64,000 nt of DNA, taken from positions 98,192 to 162,191 of the forward strand of contig NZ_MRCQ01000014.1 of the NCBI RefSeq assembly GCF_002304005.1, in the 5' to 3' direction. This document shows positions 28,055 through 36,718 of the stretch, piece by piece. Origin of the DNA: Flavobacterium sp. ACN6 (GTDB taxonomy: Bacteria > Bacteroidota > Bacteroidia > Flavobacteriales > Flavobacteriaceae). A program made the position numbers and the translations under genes. The notes below the pieces were generated by a model, which worked only from the letters and a program-made list of their open reading frames with translations, ran no database searches and was not told where the DNA came from. How positions within the stretch are numbered: the first letter of the stretch is position 1; every line of letters starts with the position of its first letter.

Positions 28055-28546
28055 TTATTTTAAGTTATGTATTATAAGCATCAATAGAGGTATAAAAAGA
28101 GTAAACTGGATTGTAAATAAAACTCCTGCCGTTTTTAGTCTGTAGAATTTTGAAGATAGTCCGCAGGCAAGCTGGTGGACTTGCATCCTTAAATCCTTAA
28201 GTTCATCTTCCTCTGAAATGCATTCGATAGATTTTGTGCAGAATTCCTCGTGACTCTTGCATGATATTGAACCAAAATAATGCAGGGAGTCAGTGTCTTT
28301 TGAGACGAAAGGAGTTGCGGCAAGTATTACAATAATCATAATTACAATACCAATTAAAATGAGGGCTATCATTAATAGATAGATACAGGGTGTGCATGCC
28401 ACAAAATCTTTGATCGCAAAAAAGCCCACTGTCAAACCTCCGACAATAAAGGTACTTAGTCCCAAAAAAACAGAACTTTTGTTGTTAACGCTGTCATAAT
28501 AGTGATCATAGCGTCCAATGCATAATAATAATCTTTCTTTTTCCAT
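28055..28546 (-). CDS. Pycsar membrane effector (PycTM-like)
   Basis: From the ATG at 28546 (MEKERLLLCIGRYDHYYDSV) this is a 163-residue protein. Earlier in-frame ATGs up to 28672 run through the operator-like palindrome at 28597-28658 and are unlikely. An N-terminal helix is followed by three transmembrane segments (about 24-45, 52-78, 140-162) with a cytoplasmic SISCKSHEEF region. This matches the DUF5706-like Pycsar effectors, which are thought to bind the cyclic pyrimidine and permeabilise the inner membrane, stopping the infection by cell death. It is the first gene of the operon. Confidence 0.85.
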   Translation of the reverse strand: MEKERLLLCIGRYDHYYDSVNNKSSVFLGLSTFIVGGLTVGFFAIKDFVACTPCIYLLMIALILIGIVIMIIVILAATPFVSKDTDSLHYFGSISCKSHEEFCTKSIECISEEDELKDLRMQVHQLACGLSSKFYRLKTAGVLFTIQFTLFIPLLMLIIHNLK

Positions 28547-28596
28547 AATTATAAAATCAATTTTAACATAGCTTAAATAGAAAGCCCATATAATTT

Positions 28597-28658
28597 TATA
28601 TGCTCCATAAAGTTTTTTTTTTGCCATGTGGCAAAAAAAATAATTAAAAGAGCATATA
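28597..28658. promoter_or_regulatory. 62-bp concentric dyad between divergent defence operons
   Basis: Outer arms TATATGCTC (28597-28605) and GAGCATATA (28650-28658) share one centre with inner arms TTTTTTTTGCCA (28615-28626) and TGGCAAAAAAAA (28629-28640). It lies in the 143-bp gap between the Pycsar effector start (28546, minus) and the sigma factor start (28690, plus). It is a strong candidate operator for both operons; a hairpin/terminator role is the alternative. Confidence 0.7.
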
Positions 28659-28689
28659 TTTATAGATACCAAACTAAACCAACTAACAT

Positions 28690-29298
28690 ATGATAGATTC
28701 CAAAACTTTAGAACGTCTCAGAAGCATTGATGATCGATCCTGGGGCCTGATTTACAAATCACTGGTATTATATGCTTCACAAAAATTAAACAAGGCAGGG
28801 TTCGAAGTACGATCTGAAAAGGATAGTGTTGATGCAGAACACTTTGCAGTGCTTGCAATTGAAAAGGTTTTTACGGGAGTGCGCAAATGGGATTATAATA
28901 AGTATCCAGATATTACACATCATCTTATATGGGTCGTAAAAAGCCTTATATCCAGTCATTTTAAATCATCAAGCCGATCAATTGTGAGCGCTGGCGTGGC
29001 AAATGAATTCTTAAGCGATAGTGAAGAGTTTGATACATTTGAAAATTATGATGAACTGACAGATGAGGAAATCCGAATCAGGGATATTCCAGATGAAATT
29101 TTCATTGAAAATGAATTTTGGGAAATCATTGAAAAAAGTTTCGGCGAAAATAAAGATGACTACGCCATATTCAGCGAATGGCTCCAAGGAGCTTCAAGAA
29201 AGGAAATTTCAAAAGTATTGGATATTCCAATGAAAGAAATAAATAATTCAATAAAAAGAGGATTGCGGATTGTTAAAAAAATATTTAAAAAGTCATGA
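28690..29298 (+). CDS. Sigma-70 family (ECF-like) factor
   Basis: The 202-residue protein has a region-2-like N-terminus (DAEHFAVLAIEKVFTGVRKW; HHLIWVVKSLISSHFK) and a C-terminal helix-turn-helix (FSEWLQGASRKEISKVLDIP, then NNSIKRGLRIVKKIF) typical of region 4. An acidic linker separates them. It probably directs RNA polymerase to a small set of promoters, possibly its own operon or the neighbouring Pycsar genes. The next gene begins within its last codons (ATGA overlap), which suggests a coupled partner such as an anti-sigma factor. Confidence 0.75.
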   Translation: MIDSKTLERLRSIDDRSWGLIYKSLVLYASQKLNKAGFEVRSEKDSVDAEHFAVLAIEKVFTGVRKWDYNKYPDITHHLIWVVKSLISSHFKSSSRSIVSAGVANEFLSDSEEFDTFENYDELTDEEIRIRDIPDEIFIENEFWEIIEKSFGENKDDYAIFSEWLQGASRKEISKVLDIPMKEINNSIKRGLRIVKKIFKKS

Positions 29299-29690
29299 AA
29301 AATATAAAAGTAAATGTTGATAAATTAAATCGTGATATTTATCTTTTAACTGTAGAAGAACCAGAAATTCTAAATGAACTTTTAAAAGAAGAAGGTTATG
29401 ATCCTGCACAGCTTGAAAAAAATGGAATAGCAGCGGTTAAAAAAATGCTGTTCCAACAGACAGTGGCGCTGAAAAAAGAGCAGAATAATAATTTATACAC
29501 AAAAGCATTATCGCTATTTGAGGAAACAAAAGAAGCCACAAGGGAAGCAATTTTAGGATTGCTTATTCAAAGATCACCGCAGCTGCAATTTAATAATCTT
29601 GATAAAATGGACGAGCAAGATCTCAAAGACATTCTCAATGAAACCGATTTGCTTGATTTAATGGATAAAATTGAAAAAGGAGAGCTTTAA
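29295..29690 (+). CDS. Unknown 131-residue protein, possible anti-sigma partner
   Basis: I do not recognise a family. The protein is helical and charged, with a coiled region (about 60-100) and an acidic C-terminus (DEQDLKDILNETDLLDLMDK). It has no signal or membrane helix. It overlaps the sigma gene (ATGA) and the ImmA/IrrE gene (TAATG), so all three are translationally coupled. By position it could be a cytoplasmic anti-sigma factor that the protease removes; this is inference from gene order only. Confidence 0.6.
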   Translation: MKNIKVNVDKLNRDIYLLTVEEPEILNELLKEEGYDPAQLEKNGIAAVKKMLFQQTVALKKEQNNNLYTKALSLFEETKEATREAILGLLIQRSPQLQFNNLDKMDEQDLKDILNETDLLDLMDKIEKGEL

Positions 29691-30463
29691 TGATGAGAAA
29701 GAACCCTGCACTTACTGCAAGATCTGTAATAGATGAATTAGGAATTGAAGATATTCCATCCATTGATATTGCTGATTTGATTGTTTACCATAATGGAATT
29801 GTTAATCAAAAGGATTTAAAAAATTCTGATGGAAGGCTAGTTATGAAAAACGGAAAGTCTATTGTTACTGTAGATTCTAAAATTGAATTCCCACAGCGAA
29901 AGAGATATGTTTTGGCACACGAATTGGGACATATGCTTTTACATTCTGACCATACTGCCTCATTTACCGATGACGATACCACTCTTGAAGGATACAAGAG
30001 GGGGCCGCAAGAAAAAGAGGCAAATGATTTTGCCGCAGAATTATTAATGCCCGCTGATAAATTCAGCAAAGCATGCGAAAGAAAAAAATTCAATCCGCAA
30101 CTGCTTTTTGATCTTTCAAACAGATTCAACACAAGCATTACATCCACGGTATATAGATACATTGATTTAGGGAATCATCCTATTGCAGTCTTTTATAGCA
30201 AACGAGGTAAAGTGCAATATTGGAAAAAATCTAAATTCATGTATTACAGGATTTCTGATATCAACAAACTTGATGTCCCTAGAAATTCTGTAGCAGAAGA
30301 ATATTACCGCTTTAAAACCATCTATAAAAACAATGACATTCAAGAAATTGAAAAATCAACGTGGTTCGAATTAGGGAAATATGACAATGATATGCCAATG
30401 TATGAATACTGTATCATCACACCGCGATACGATTCGGTATTGAGCATTATTTGGGAGGATTAG
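29690..30463 (+). CDS. ImmA/IrrE-family metallopeptidase
   Basis: The 257-residue protein has the zinc-binding HELGH motif (His77, Glu78, His81) inside YVLAHELGHMLLH, the third-ligand region EKEANDFAAELLMP, and a helical N-terminus. In ICEBs1 the ImmA protease cleaves the repressor ImmR, and in CBASS-type loci CapP cleaves CapH after DNA damage. Its C-terminal half (about 165-257) is longer than in minimal ImmA and may sense a ligand. Its start codon overlaps the previous stop. Likely target: the 131-residue protein or the sigma factor. Confidence 0.85.
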   Translation: MMRKNPALTARSVIDELGIEDIPSIDIADLIVYHNGIVNQKDLKNSDGRLVMKNGKSIVTVDSKIEFPQRKRYVLAHELGHMLLHSDHTASFTDDDTTLEGYKRGPQEKEANDFAAELLMPADKFSKACERKKFNPQLLFDLSNRFNTSITSTVYRYIDLGNHPIAVFYSKRGKVQYWKKSKFMYYRISDINKLDVPRNSVAEEYYRFKTIYKNNDIQEIEKSTWFELGKYDNDMPMYEYCIITPRYDSVLSIIWED

Positions 30464-30479
30464 TTTTATTACAACTACA

Positions 30480-31061
30480 ATGATTAAAGTTATGCAGAAC
30501 CTAATCCCTTATGATAACCTTATCAGAAACTTAATTTCTGATATCATTGCTGAAAATAATGATGTAATAAGCATTGCAATTCAGAATAGGAATAAGTTTG
30601 AAGGCTGGCTAAAATTTGAGCTGGCAAATAAACTCCAGAAACAAAAGTTTAAGGAAGTCTTTGTGGAATCAAAATATGAAAGAAGGAGAGATAGATATGA
30701 CTTAATTTTTACAGATGACGAATATCTCTCTTATTCCATAGAATTAAAAACTCCAAATACCAATTGGAGCATTACGGGCGTTAGTAAGTGCTCAAGACCC
30801 ATCACCAAAAACATCAATTCAATTATTTCCGATACAAAAAAATTAAATTCAAGATACGGCATTATCGCATTTGTCTTATTCCCTATTCCAAAAGGCTGCA
30901 ATAAGTGGACACGCTATTTTGAAAAAATAAAAAACGAATGTAATCTGCCAATAGAAATAGAAGAAAACTGCAAGAGAATAAAAATAAAATTTGATGAAAA
31001 ACATAACGAATGCGATGTTATAGTATGCACATATTTCTCCAAACAATACAGTTGGATCTAA
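30480..31061 (+). CDS. PD-(D/E)XK-like putative nuclease
   Basis: The 193-residue protein shows a possible PD-(D/E)XK core: DRYDLIF (D74) followed by SYSIELKTP (E88, K90), preceded by a helix with GWLKFELANKL. No other motif is visible; Cys and aromatic residues at the C-terminus (VIVCTYFSKQYSWI) are distinctive. It is 16 bp after the ImmA/IrrE gene in the same direction and completes the sigma operon. If the fold assignment is right, it would be the effector. An inactive or non-nuclease relative cannot be excluded. Confidence 0.55.
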   Translation: MIKVMQNLIPYDNLIRNLISDIIAENNDVISIAIQNRNKFEGWLKFELANKLQKQKFKEVFVESKYERRRDRYDLIFTDDEYLSYSIELKTPNTNWSITGVSKCSRPITKNINSIISDTKKLNSRYGIIAFVLFPIPKGCNKWTRYFEKIKNECNLPIEIEENCKRIKIKFDEKHNECDVIVCTYFSKQYSWI

Positions 31062-31160
31062 CGTGTACTATTTAAAAACTCAATTTTCGACTCCTGCACC
31101 TCAGCTGCCTGCAAGATTCATCATTCAAAAAGCTGATCAATCACTTAAATACGTTTGCAT

Positions 31161-31844
31161 CTACAGCATAAAATCGTGCGTAAATTCTGTGAACTCCGCT
31201 ATCCTTCCGTCATACTTGTTTCGAGTGTTCCCGCCCTGCACTACATTTTCCCGATGCACTGCAGATCCAATGCTGATGCATATGGAAAATCCCACATCAG
31301 GTTTTTCCATAAACTCTTTTTTGTCCTCTCTGTTCAGTACAAAGTTATTCTGATAAAGGCTGGGTTCATTATCTCTGACTGCTCGGCTGTATGCCGTCAT
31401 GGACTGTCCCCCACTTTGGGTCCTGCTTATGAAATCTTCCAGAAATCCGATTGTATGGTCCAGCTCGCCGATAAGCTGATTGATGTAAAAACCCATAAAA
31501 ATCGGCTTTTCAAGTTTATCATAGTACCTGATCTTAAATGCGTTTTCCAGTATTGCCACAAAGGTTGGGTCAAACCCTTCGGTCACATCGCTGTTCACTT
31601 TCGCCAGCAGATTTTTGAGCTTCTCGAACCGGTCTAAATGATAATTGTACCTTTCTTTTTCCTGAAGGTTAAAAACGATTACAGCTTTGAGATATTTCTC
31701 TACAGCAGTGCTTGCTAGAGTCAGTCCCTGAACAATGAAATGGCTGTTAAGCAGAAAACGCGCTGCAATATAATCCCTGTAGCCAAGGTCCACAAGTGCA
31801 TATCCATTGAATAGCTTTTCCATAAAAGTAATTGATCTTTCCAT
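31161..31844 (-). CDS. HEPN-domain protein
   Basis: The 227-residue protein has a HEPN-like helical core: DYIAARFLLNSHFIVQGLTL and STAVEKYLKAVIVFN (about 24-59), then YNYHLDRFEKLKNLL. HEPN domains often act as RNases through an Rx4-6H motif; here the nearest match is R65-x3-H69, so catalysis is uncertain. The C-terminal quarter is of unknown fold. No partner MNT gene is adjacent. A perfect 11-bp inverted repeat lies 31 bp upstream of the start, and it is convergent with the nuclease-like gene. Confidence 0.7.
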   Translation of the reverse strand: MERSITFMEKLFNGYALVDLGYRDYIAARFLLNSHFIVQGLTLASTAVEKYLKAVIVFNLQEKERYNYHLDRFEKLKNLLAKVNSDVTEGFDPTFVAILENAFKIRYYDKLEKPIFMGFYINQLIGELDHTIGFLEDFISRTQSGGQSMTAYSRAVRDNEPSLYQNNFVLNREDKKEFMEKPDVGFSICISIGSAVHRENVVQGGNTRNKYDGRIAEFTEFTHDFML

Positions 31845-31874
31845 AATACTATACTGTTTAAATTAAACTTATCT

Positions 31875-31928
31875 AAAATAACTGCTGATTAATGCTTCAA
31901 AGATACAAAAGCAGTACGCAGTTATTTT
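31875..31928. promoter_or_regulatory. 11-bp inverted repeat upstream of HEPN gene
   Basis: AAAATAACTGC (31875-31885) is repeated inverted as GCAGTTATTTT (31918-31928), with 32 bp between the arms. It is a candidate operator for the HEPN gene, whose start is at 31844. Confidence 0.45.
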
Positions 31929-32059
31929 GCGCAGTTGAATTACCCTTAATTGGCTTCTGCTGTTTTACATCAGAAACAAACCTGAGGAAAGCGGCATTAA
32001 CTGCCGGCCAAAACAAAAATTAAGACCAATCTAATAGAAAAACAAAGAGAAGAAAAACA

Positions 32060-32104
<45 letters not shown>

Positions 32105-32190
32105 TTTAAATAGTCTATCCATTTAAACAAATTCGCTAACCTAATCAATTTTACCGTCACCGTTCAAAATCATAATTAGAAAACATCTTT

Positions 32191-32232
<42 letters not shown>

Positions 32233-32285
32233 GATTAGTTTCTTAATTCTCATTGCTAAACCACCCTCCACCCTATACTATAAAT

Positions 32286-32458
32286 TGTTTCCAAAAGAAA
32301 AAACGAAAAAAAAGAAAGCACAGATCAGGTGTCAGAGCGACTGCGCAGTGCTATAAGTCCCGAAGGGCGGACAAAGGAAATGAAGTCCGTTATGCGCACG
32401 CAGCAGACGCAATGGCGCTATCTTGGCTGCCCTTTTTAGCCGTTTGGAATGAAAACTG
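32286..32458 (+). repeat. 175-bp structured repeat element, copy C
   Basis: Runs from TGTTTCCAAAAG to GGAATGAAAACTG. Similarity with copy D extends well beyond the core: leftwards to the AGAA microsatellite and rightwards to about 32580, roughly 390 bp in total, ending near TTTTTGTGGCAAAATC. The inverted ends here are TTCCAAA and TTTGGAA. The remaining sequence up to 32821 shows no gene. Confidence 0.85.
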
Positions 32459-32821
32459 ATACTAAACAAATAACTGTATTCCCTCTGCATTTTGTCATCA
32501 CACCCCATACACGGACTTGACTGGAGTAAGAATGGAATAAAACGACATGTTATTTTTGTGGCAAAATCATCGCACACGATGCTCTCAAAATTAGAACTTC
32601 TGTAAAATCAACTGCTGACTAGTTTTGGTTCGAAACTTTCAGAAATTAAGCTCTATTCAATTTATTCAAATCATCCATGAAATGGTTCGAGAATTGTCCT
32701 GTTAGGTTTCAAAGATAAAAAGATCTGTCTGAATCTTTAATCTTTGTCTTTAATGTAAAACGGATGAGAATAAAAGATATGATGTAAATTTTCACAGGGA
32801 AACCCTTCGCGAACAAGCAAA

Positions 32822-33289
32822 CTATTTCTTCTTTCGACTCTCAAATTCTAAAATTAAATCATTTAAAAGAGCAACTTCTTGCTGGTCAATAAGTCCTTCC
32901 TGCTGATATGGAACTATCACATCAATTACAAAATCATACTCACGAACATTGTTGATTTTTTTTCTTTTGAAAATTTTCTCCATTTTATTCTCTCTTTTAT
33001 AAGGTAGATTTTGAGCTTTTATTTCCTTCCAGAATTCTTCTACTTCGATACCATGACCTTCTTGAAATCTTGTAAAAATAGCTTCAGCTTCATATTTTAG
33101 ACTTTTTAAATTTCTATACTCCGGAGAGGGATTTAGCACATTTTGTTTTGATTCTAATCTTACATTAATTACATGCTGGCATGTCTTATCATCCCAACCT
33201 TTTGGGGGAAATTTCTTTATTACACTAATAGAGATATCAATTGCTTTAGACAATTTGATTGACTCTTCATCATACTTATCGTTTTTCAT
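32822..33289 (-). CDS. Probable immunity protein for the Rhs toxin
   Basis: The 155-residue protein is highly charged, has no signal peptide and matches no family I recognise. It starts 9 bp downstream of the Rhs toxin gene on the same strand, the standard place for the cognate immunity gene of a polymorphic toxin. A cytoplasmic immunity protein fits a cytoplasm-acting nuclease toxin. Alternative: an unrelated small protein. Confidence 0.6.
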   Translation of the reverse strand: MKNDKYDEESIKLSKAIDISISVIKKFPPKGWDDKTCQHVINVRLESKQNVLNPSPEYRNLKSLKYEAEAIFTRFQEGHGIEVEEFWKEIKAQNLPYKRENKMEKIFKRKKINNVREYDFVIDVIVPYQQEGLIDQQEVALLNDLILEFESRKKK

Positions 33290-33298
33290 TTTTTTATA

Positions 33299-34903
33299 TT
33301 AAAATAACAATTTAATACCATATTTCAGATATTTATTAATCATTCTATTTGTAGGACTTATTCCATTAAGAGTATTACCAGACATACCTTTCTTTCTCCA
33401 TTGCTCAATTTGGATCTGCTCACTACCTCTGATCGCCCAATATGCCGGATCATCATATCTCTCACCATATCCCCCAGGAATTGTTGCTGGTAATGAACTA
33501 GAAAGCTCTGCCGTTCCATACTTGATTAATCCCTTATTAAGATGGTGATCCGCATCTCTACGTTTGACAATATCCTCAGGAGTACCGTAGCCACTAGATC
33601 TTCCAACATACACTAATCTGCCGTCAAAACTTGTTTTGGTGTATGTTACATAATGGAAGTCTTTAGGATCAAGCGATCTATGTATTGCATCGACGATTTC
33701 CCTAGCGTCATCCTTTATAACTTCTCTATTATCCCATACCCATACTGTTGTAGCTGCTCCCCAAGCTACTGGAATTAAAACATCATCTGCAACTCCTATA
33801 CCTGTCACATCATCTGCAACTAGTCCAGCAGTCACTATCCCAGCTGATTTAAATGCATCATAATTATATCTAGAATTTTCTGCACCAGTGATATTTGAAT
33901 GATATACTGCAGTATATTCATTTCCAGAGCTTAGTGAACTTTCTCCTAAAACTGGTTTATTATTATAGTTTTCAATATAACTATTTGCACGGCCAGTCGC
34001 ATAAGAAGAAGCTAAACTCGAAGCTGTGCCCGTAAAAGCAGTCATCCAAGTACTTAAATTCCATTTGAAGGGATTGATTTCACCACTAGATGCCCCTCCA
34101 TGTATGTAAGCTGAAAAAAGCAATCCTCCAATAAAATTCCAAAACTCACCGCTGGGATCAGTATATTTTAAAGGATTATTTAAAACATATCCATAACGGT
34201 TAAAATTCTGTGTATTAAACGGATCCTGAATATTATTGTCAGGCTGCAAAAATCTACGAAGCTTCGGATCATACAAACGACCGTTCATTTTTATAATTCC
34301 AATGCTTTGTATGTGCTCATGGCCGGTATAACCTCTGTCCAGAACTGTCAGCCCATTTAATGCAGCACCAGCTCCATCCTGAACCTTTATGATTCCTCCC
34401 CAGGCATCAAACAAACGTTTCTCAAGCACATTCCCATTTGAATCTGTTATAGACAAAATACTTCCCTGGAAATCACGCTGTAAATATAAAACATTTTGGG
34501 AATTTCCATCACTTTTAAGAACTGCTGGGGCAGAGTAGCCGTCTCCGCCAAGGTATGTTACAAATTCAAATGTATTTGTCACCCTGTTTTCCTTTATCTC
34601 CATCGTTCCATCTGATGAATAATGCTTTCGAAATGGCCTGTTTAATTTATCATCAAGACTGCCATAAAACATAGTACTTCGCTGATTGTCATCATTATAA
34701 ACAAAATCTATCTTATCTACTCCTTCTTCTGTAATCTCGACTGGAGATTTAAAAACATTATATTCAATTAAAAGTTCCTTATTAATTGCTGGTGCATTAG
34801 CTGCCTTACGAATTTGCACATCATCAAACCACACGTTGCCACTGCCCACAGCATCCAGACGAAGTCTTAAAATTTTAATACTTGCCGGAACCAAGACTGT
34901 CAT
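33299..34903 (-). CDS. Orphan Rhs core with GIY-YIG-like C-terminal toxin
   Basis: The 534-residue product has only the tail of a Rhs protein: strands with LYLQRDFQGSILSITDSNG, GYTGHEHI, and the RHS-associated core end NRYGYVLNNPLKYTDPSG (about 235-252). A variable linker and a toxin-like domain (about 400-534) follow, with FHYVTYTK, LVYVGRSSGYG and KRRDADHH. The paired YVTY and VYVGR strands resemble a GIY-YIG nuclease of polymorphic toxins. Normal Rhs proteins exceed 1000-2000 residues and carry a secretion region; this one lacks it. The frame stays open about 13 codons upstream (TWVPIQ), then meets TAA at about 34943, so it is a displaced, probably silent tip. Confidence 0.75.
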   Translation of the reverse strand: MTVLVPASIKILRLRLDAVGSGNVWFDDVQIRKAANAPAINKELLIEYNVFKSPVEITEEGVDKIDFVYNDDNQRSTMFYGSLDDKLNRPFRKHYSSDGTMEIKENRVTNTFEFVTYLGGDGYSAPAVLKSDGNSQNVLYLQRDFQGSILSITDSNGNVLEKRLFDAWGGIIKVQDGAGAALNGLTVLDRGYTGHEHIQSIGIIKMNGRLYDPKLRRFLQPDNNIQDPFNTQNFNRYGYVLNNPLKYTDPSGEFWNFIGGLLFSAYIHGGASSGEINPFKWNLSTWMTAFTGTASSLASSYATGRANSYIENYNNKPVLGESSLSSGNEYTAVYHSNITGAENSRYNYDAFKSAGIVTAGLVADDVTGIGVADDVLIPVAWGAATTVWVWDNREVIKDDAREIVDAIHRSLDPKDFHYVTYTKTSFDGRLVYVGRSSGYGTPEDIVKRRDADHHLNKGLIKYGTAELSSSLPATIPGGYGERYDDPAYWAIRGSEQIQIEQWRKKGMSGNTLNGISPTNRMINKYLKYGIKLLF

Positions 34904-35453
34904 TTGGATAGGAACCCAAGTGTTTAAAGTTGTAGTACTTATACTTTTAACATAAATTAAATTAGAAAATAAAAGAATTGTTGATATTTATGCATTAAGT
35001 CCATTTTGAGAAGAATTGGAATTCAACACATAGAGGGCAAGTTAAAAAATCATCTTTAAATTAGAAATTAATTCCCGCTACTTAATAAAGAAGCAGAATA
35101 GTTAAGGAATACTGACAGAAAATCTTGATAGCAATAAATCATATTCATTTACAGCGGTATCTTACTCGCGGATACAGACCTCTACCCTACCCCCTTTAAA
35201 TCTTAAATATCTAAATAATACATATCAATCAACTACCAAATACTTCCCCCTCAAAATAATCCCCCACTCCATCGATCTCCCTTTTACCGGTCATAATAAA
35301 GAAAATAAAGAAAATAAAAAAAATATATAAAATATAAAAATTAAAACAAGCACCAACAAAGCTTCTATCAATCTTCCGTAATTTCTGAATAAAGCCAAAA
35401 TAACACTACTCTCCCTGTTTTGCAACCCATCCTAAAATAAGGACTTTTCAATT

Positions 35454-35472
35454 TTGTTATTATTAATAACAA
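35454..35472. promoter_or_regulatory. Palindrome upstream of dinB
   Basis: TTGTTATT (35454-35461) and AATAACAA (35465-35472) form a perfect dyad with a 3-bp centre. A TAATTTTG box (35503-35510) fits the bacteroidete minus-7 consensus, 22 bp before the dinB start. It is a candidate SOS operator. The rest of the 34944-35453 gap is AT-rich with A-run blocks and no gene. Confidence 0.5.
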
Positions 35473-35532
35473 CTATATTTTATTTTTTGCTGCTGTCTGT
35501 ACTAATTTTGACAAGTATAAAATGAAAAGAAT

Positions 35533-36714
35533 ATGAGCAGGGCTATTGTACACATTGACATGAACACGTTTTTCGTTTCCTGCGAAAGACTGACCAATTC
35601 ACAGCTTAACGGAATTCCTTTAATTATTGGCGGCGGGGAAAGAGGTGTGGTCGCTTCATGTTCCTATGAAGCGCGAAGATTCGGCGTGCGCTCGGCCATG
35701 CCGATACATATGGCCGTGAAGCTCTGCCCGCAGGCTAAAATCATGAAAGGTGATATGGAACTCTATTCCAGACTATCGCATGATATTACTGAAATCATCC
35801 AGGAGAAAGCCCCCGTAGTGGAAAAAGCCAGCATAGACGAGTTTTATCTGGACATAACGGGAATGGATAAATTCTACGGCAGTTACAAATGGACTGATGA
35901 ACTCGCGCAGCATATTACCAAGCAGACAGGGCTTCCCCTCACCTTTGCGCTTTCGGTCAACAAAACAGTTTCCAAAATCGGCACCGGGGAAGGAAAGCAG
36001 CAACAGAACCTTGAGATACCAGAGCATCTGGTACAGCCTTTTTTAAATCCGCTGTCCATTCAAAAAATTCCAATGGTAGGACAAAAAACCTTTGAGCTGC
36101 TCTCGCGCATCGGCATCCGCACCATTCAGACCCTTTCTGAAATGCCGGCTGAAGCCCTGCAGCAGCTGATCGGAAAAAACGGCATCGAACTCTGGAAAAA
36201 AGCCAACGGCATTGACAATAATCCTGTTGAACCTTACACCGAAAGAAAGTCCATTTCTACCGAACATACTTTCTCCCAAGACACCATCGATATGCCCAAA
36301 CTGAACAGGGTGCTGCTCGGCATGGTGGAGAAACTCGCCTATCAGCTCCGCTCCGAGCAATGGCTGGCCTCTACTGTAACGGTTAAAATCCGATATGCCA
36401 ATTTTGATACTGAAACCAAACAGTGCCGCGTGCAGTATACCGCAGCGGATCATATTCTGACCAAAACCGTTACGGAGTTATTCGATAAACTCTACCAGAG
36501 AAGAATGAGACTGCGCCTTATCGGGCTGCGGTTCAGCGGACTGGTCAGGGGCACCTGCCAGATTGATCTTTTTACCGATACCGAGGAAATGCTGGCACTC
36601 TATCAGGCCATGGATCGAATGAAAACACGCTACGGTTTTGACGCAGTAATGCGGTGCGCCGGGGCCTCCATGAAACCCAACAATAAAAATGAAATTTTAA
36701 AACGCAAACCCTGA
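35533..36714 (+). CDS. dinB: Y-family DNA polymerase IV
   Basis: The 393-residue protein has the Y-family motifs VHIDMNTFFVSCERL (catalytic Asp9), SCSYEARRFGVRSAMP and KASIDEFYLDITG (catalytic Asp-Glu), then helix-hairpin-helix DNA-binding segments and a little-finger domain to the end. It copies past lesions with low fidelity. A short DnaE-type polymerase gene follows after 4 bp. Together these resemble the SOS mutasome cassettes of bacteroidetes, usually preceded by a LexA/S24-like regulator, which is absent here. A palindrome upstream may be the operator. Confidence 0.93.
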   Translation: MSRAIVHIDMNTFFVSCERLTNSQLNGIPLIIGGGERGVVASCSYEARRFGVRSAMPIHMAVKLCPQAKIMKGDMELYSRLSHDITEIIQEKAPVVEKASIDEFYLDITGMDKFYGSYKWTDELAQHITKQTGLPLTFALSVNKTVSKIGTGEGKQQQNLEIPEHLVQPFLNPLSIQKIPMVGQKTFELLSRIGIRTIQTLSEMPAEALQQLIGKNGIELWKKANGIDNNPVEPYTERKSISTEHTFSQDTIDMPKLNRVLLGMVEKLAYQLRSEQWLASTVTVKIRYANFDTETKQCRVQYTAADHILTKTVTELFDKLYQRRMRLRLIGLRFSGLVRGTCQIDLFTDTEEMLALYQAMDRMKTRYGFDAVMRCAGASMKPNNKNEILKRKP

Positions 36715-36718
36715 TTCC

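Noticed and set aside
31063..31637. Plus-strand frames opposite the HEPN gene
   Set aside because: They are shadows of the HEPN gene, which has a clear domain pattern.
32253..32459. Plus-strand frames over copies C (32253) and D (43732)
   Set aside because: They start in the shared flank and read through the poly-A block; copy E has no such frame, so a protein is unlikely.
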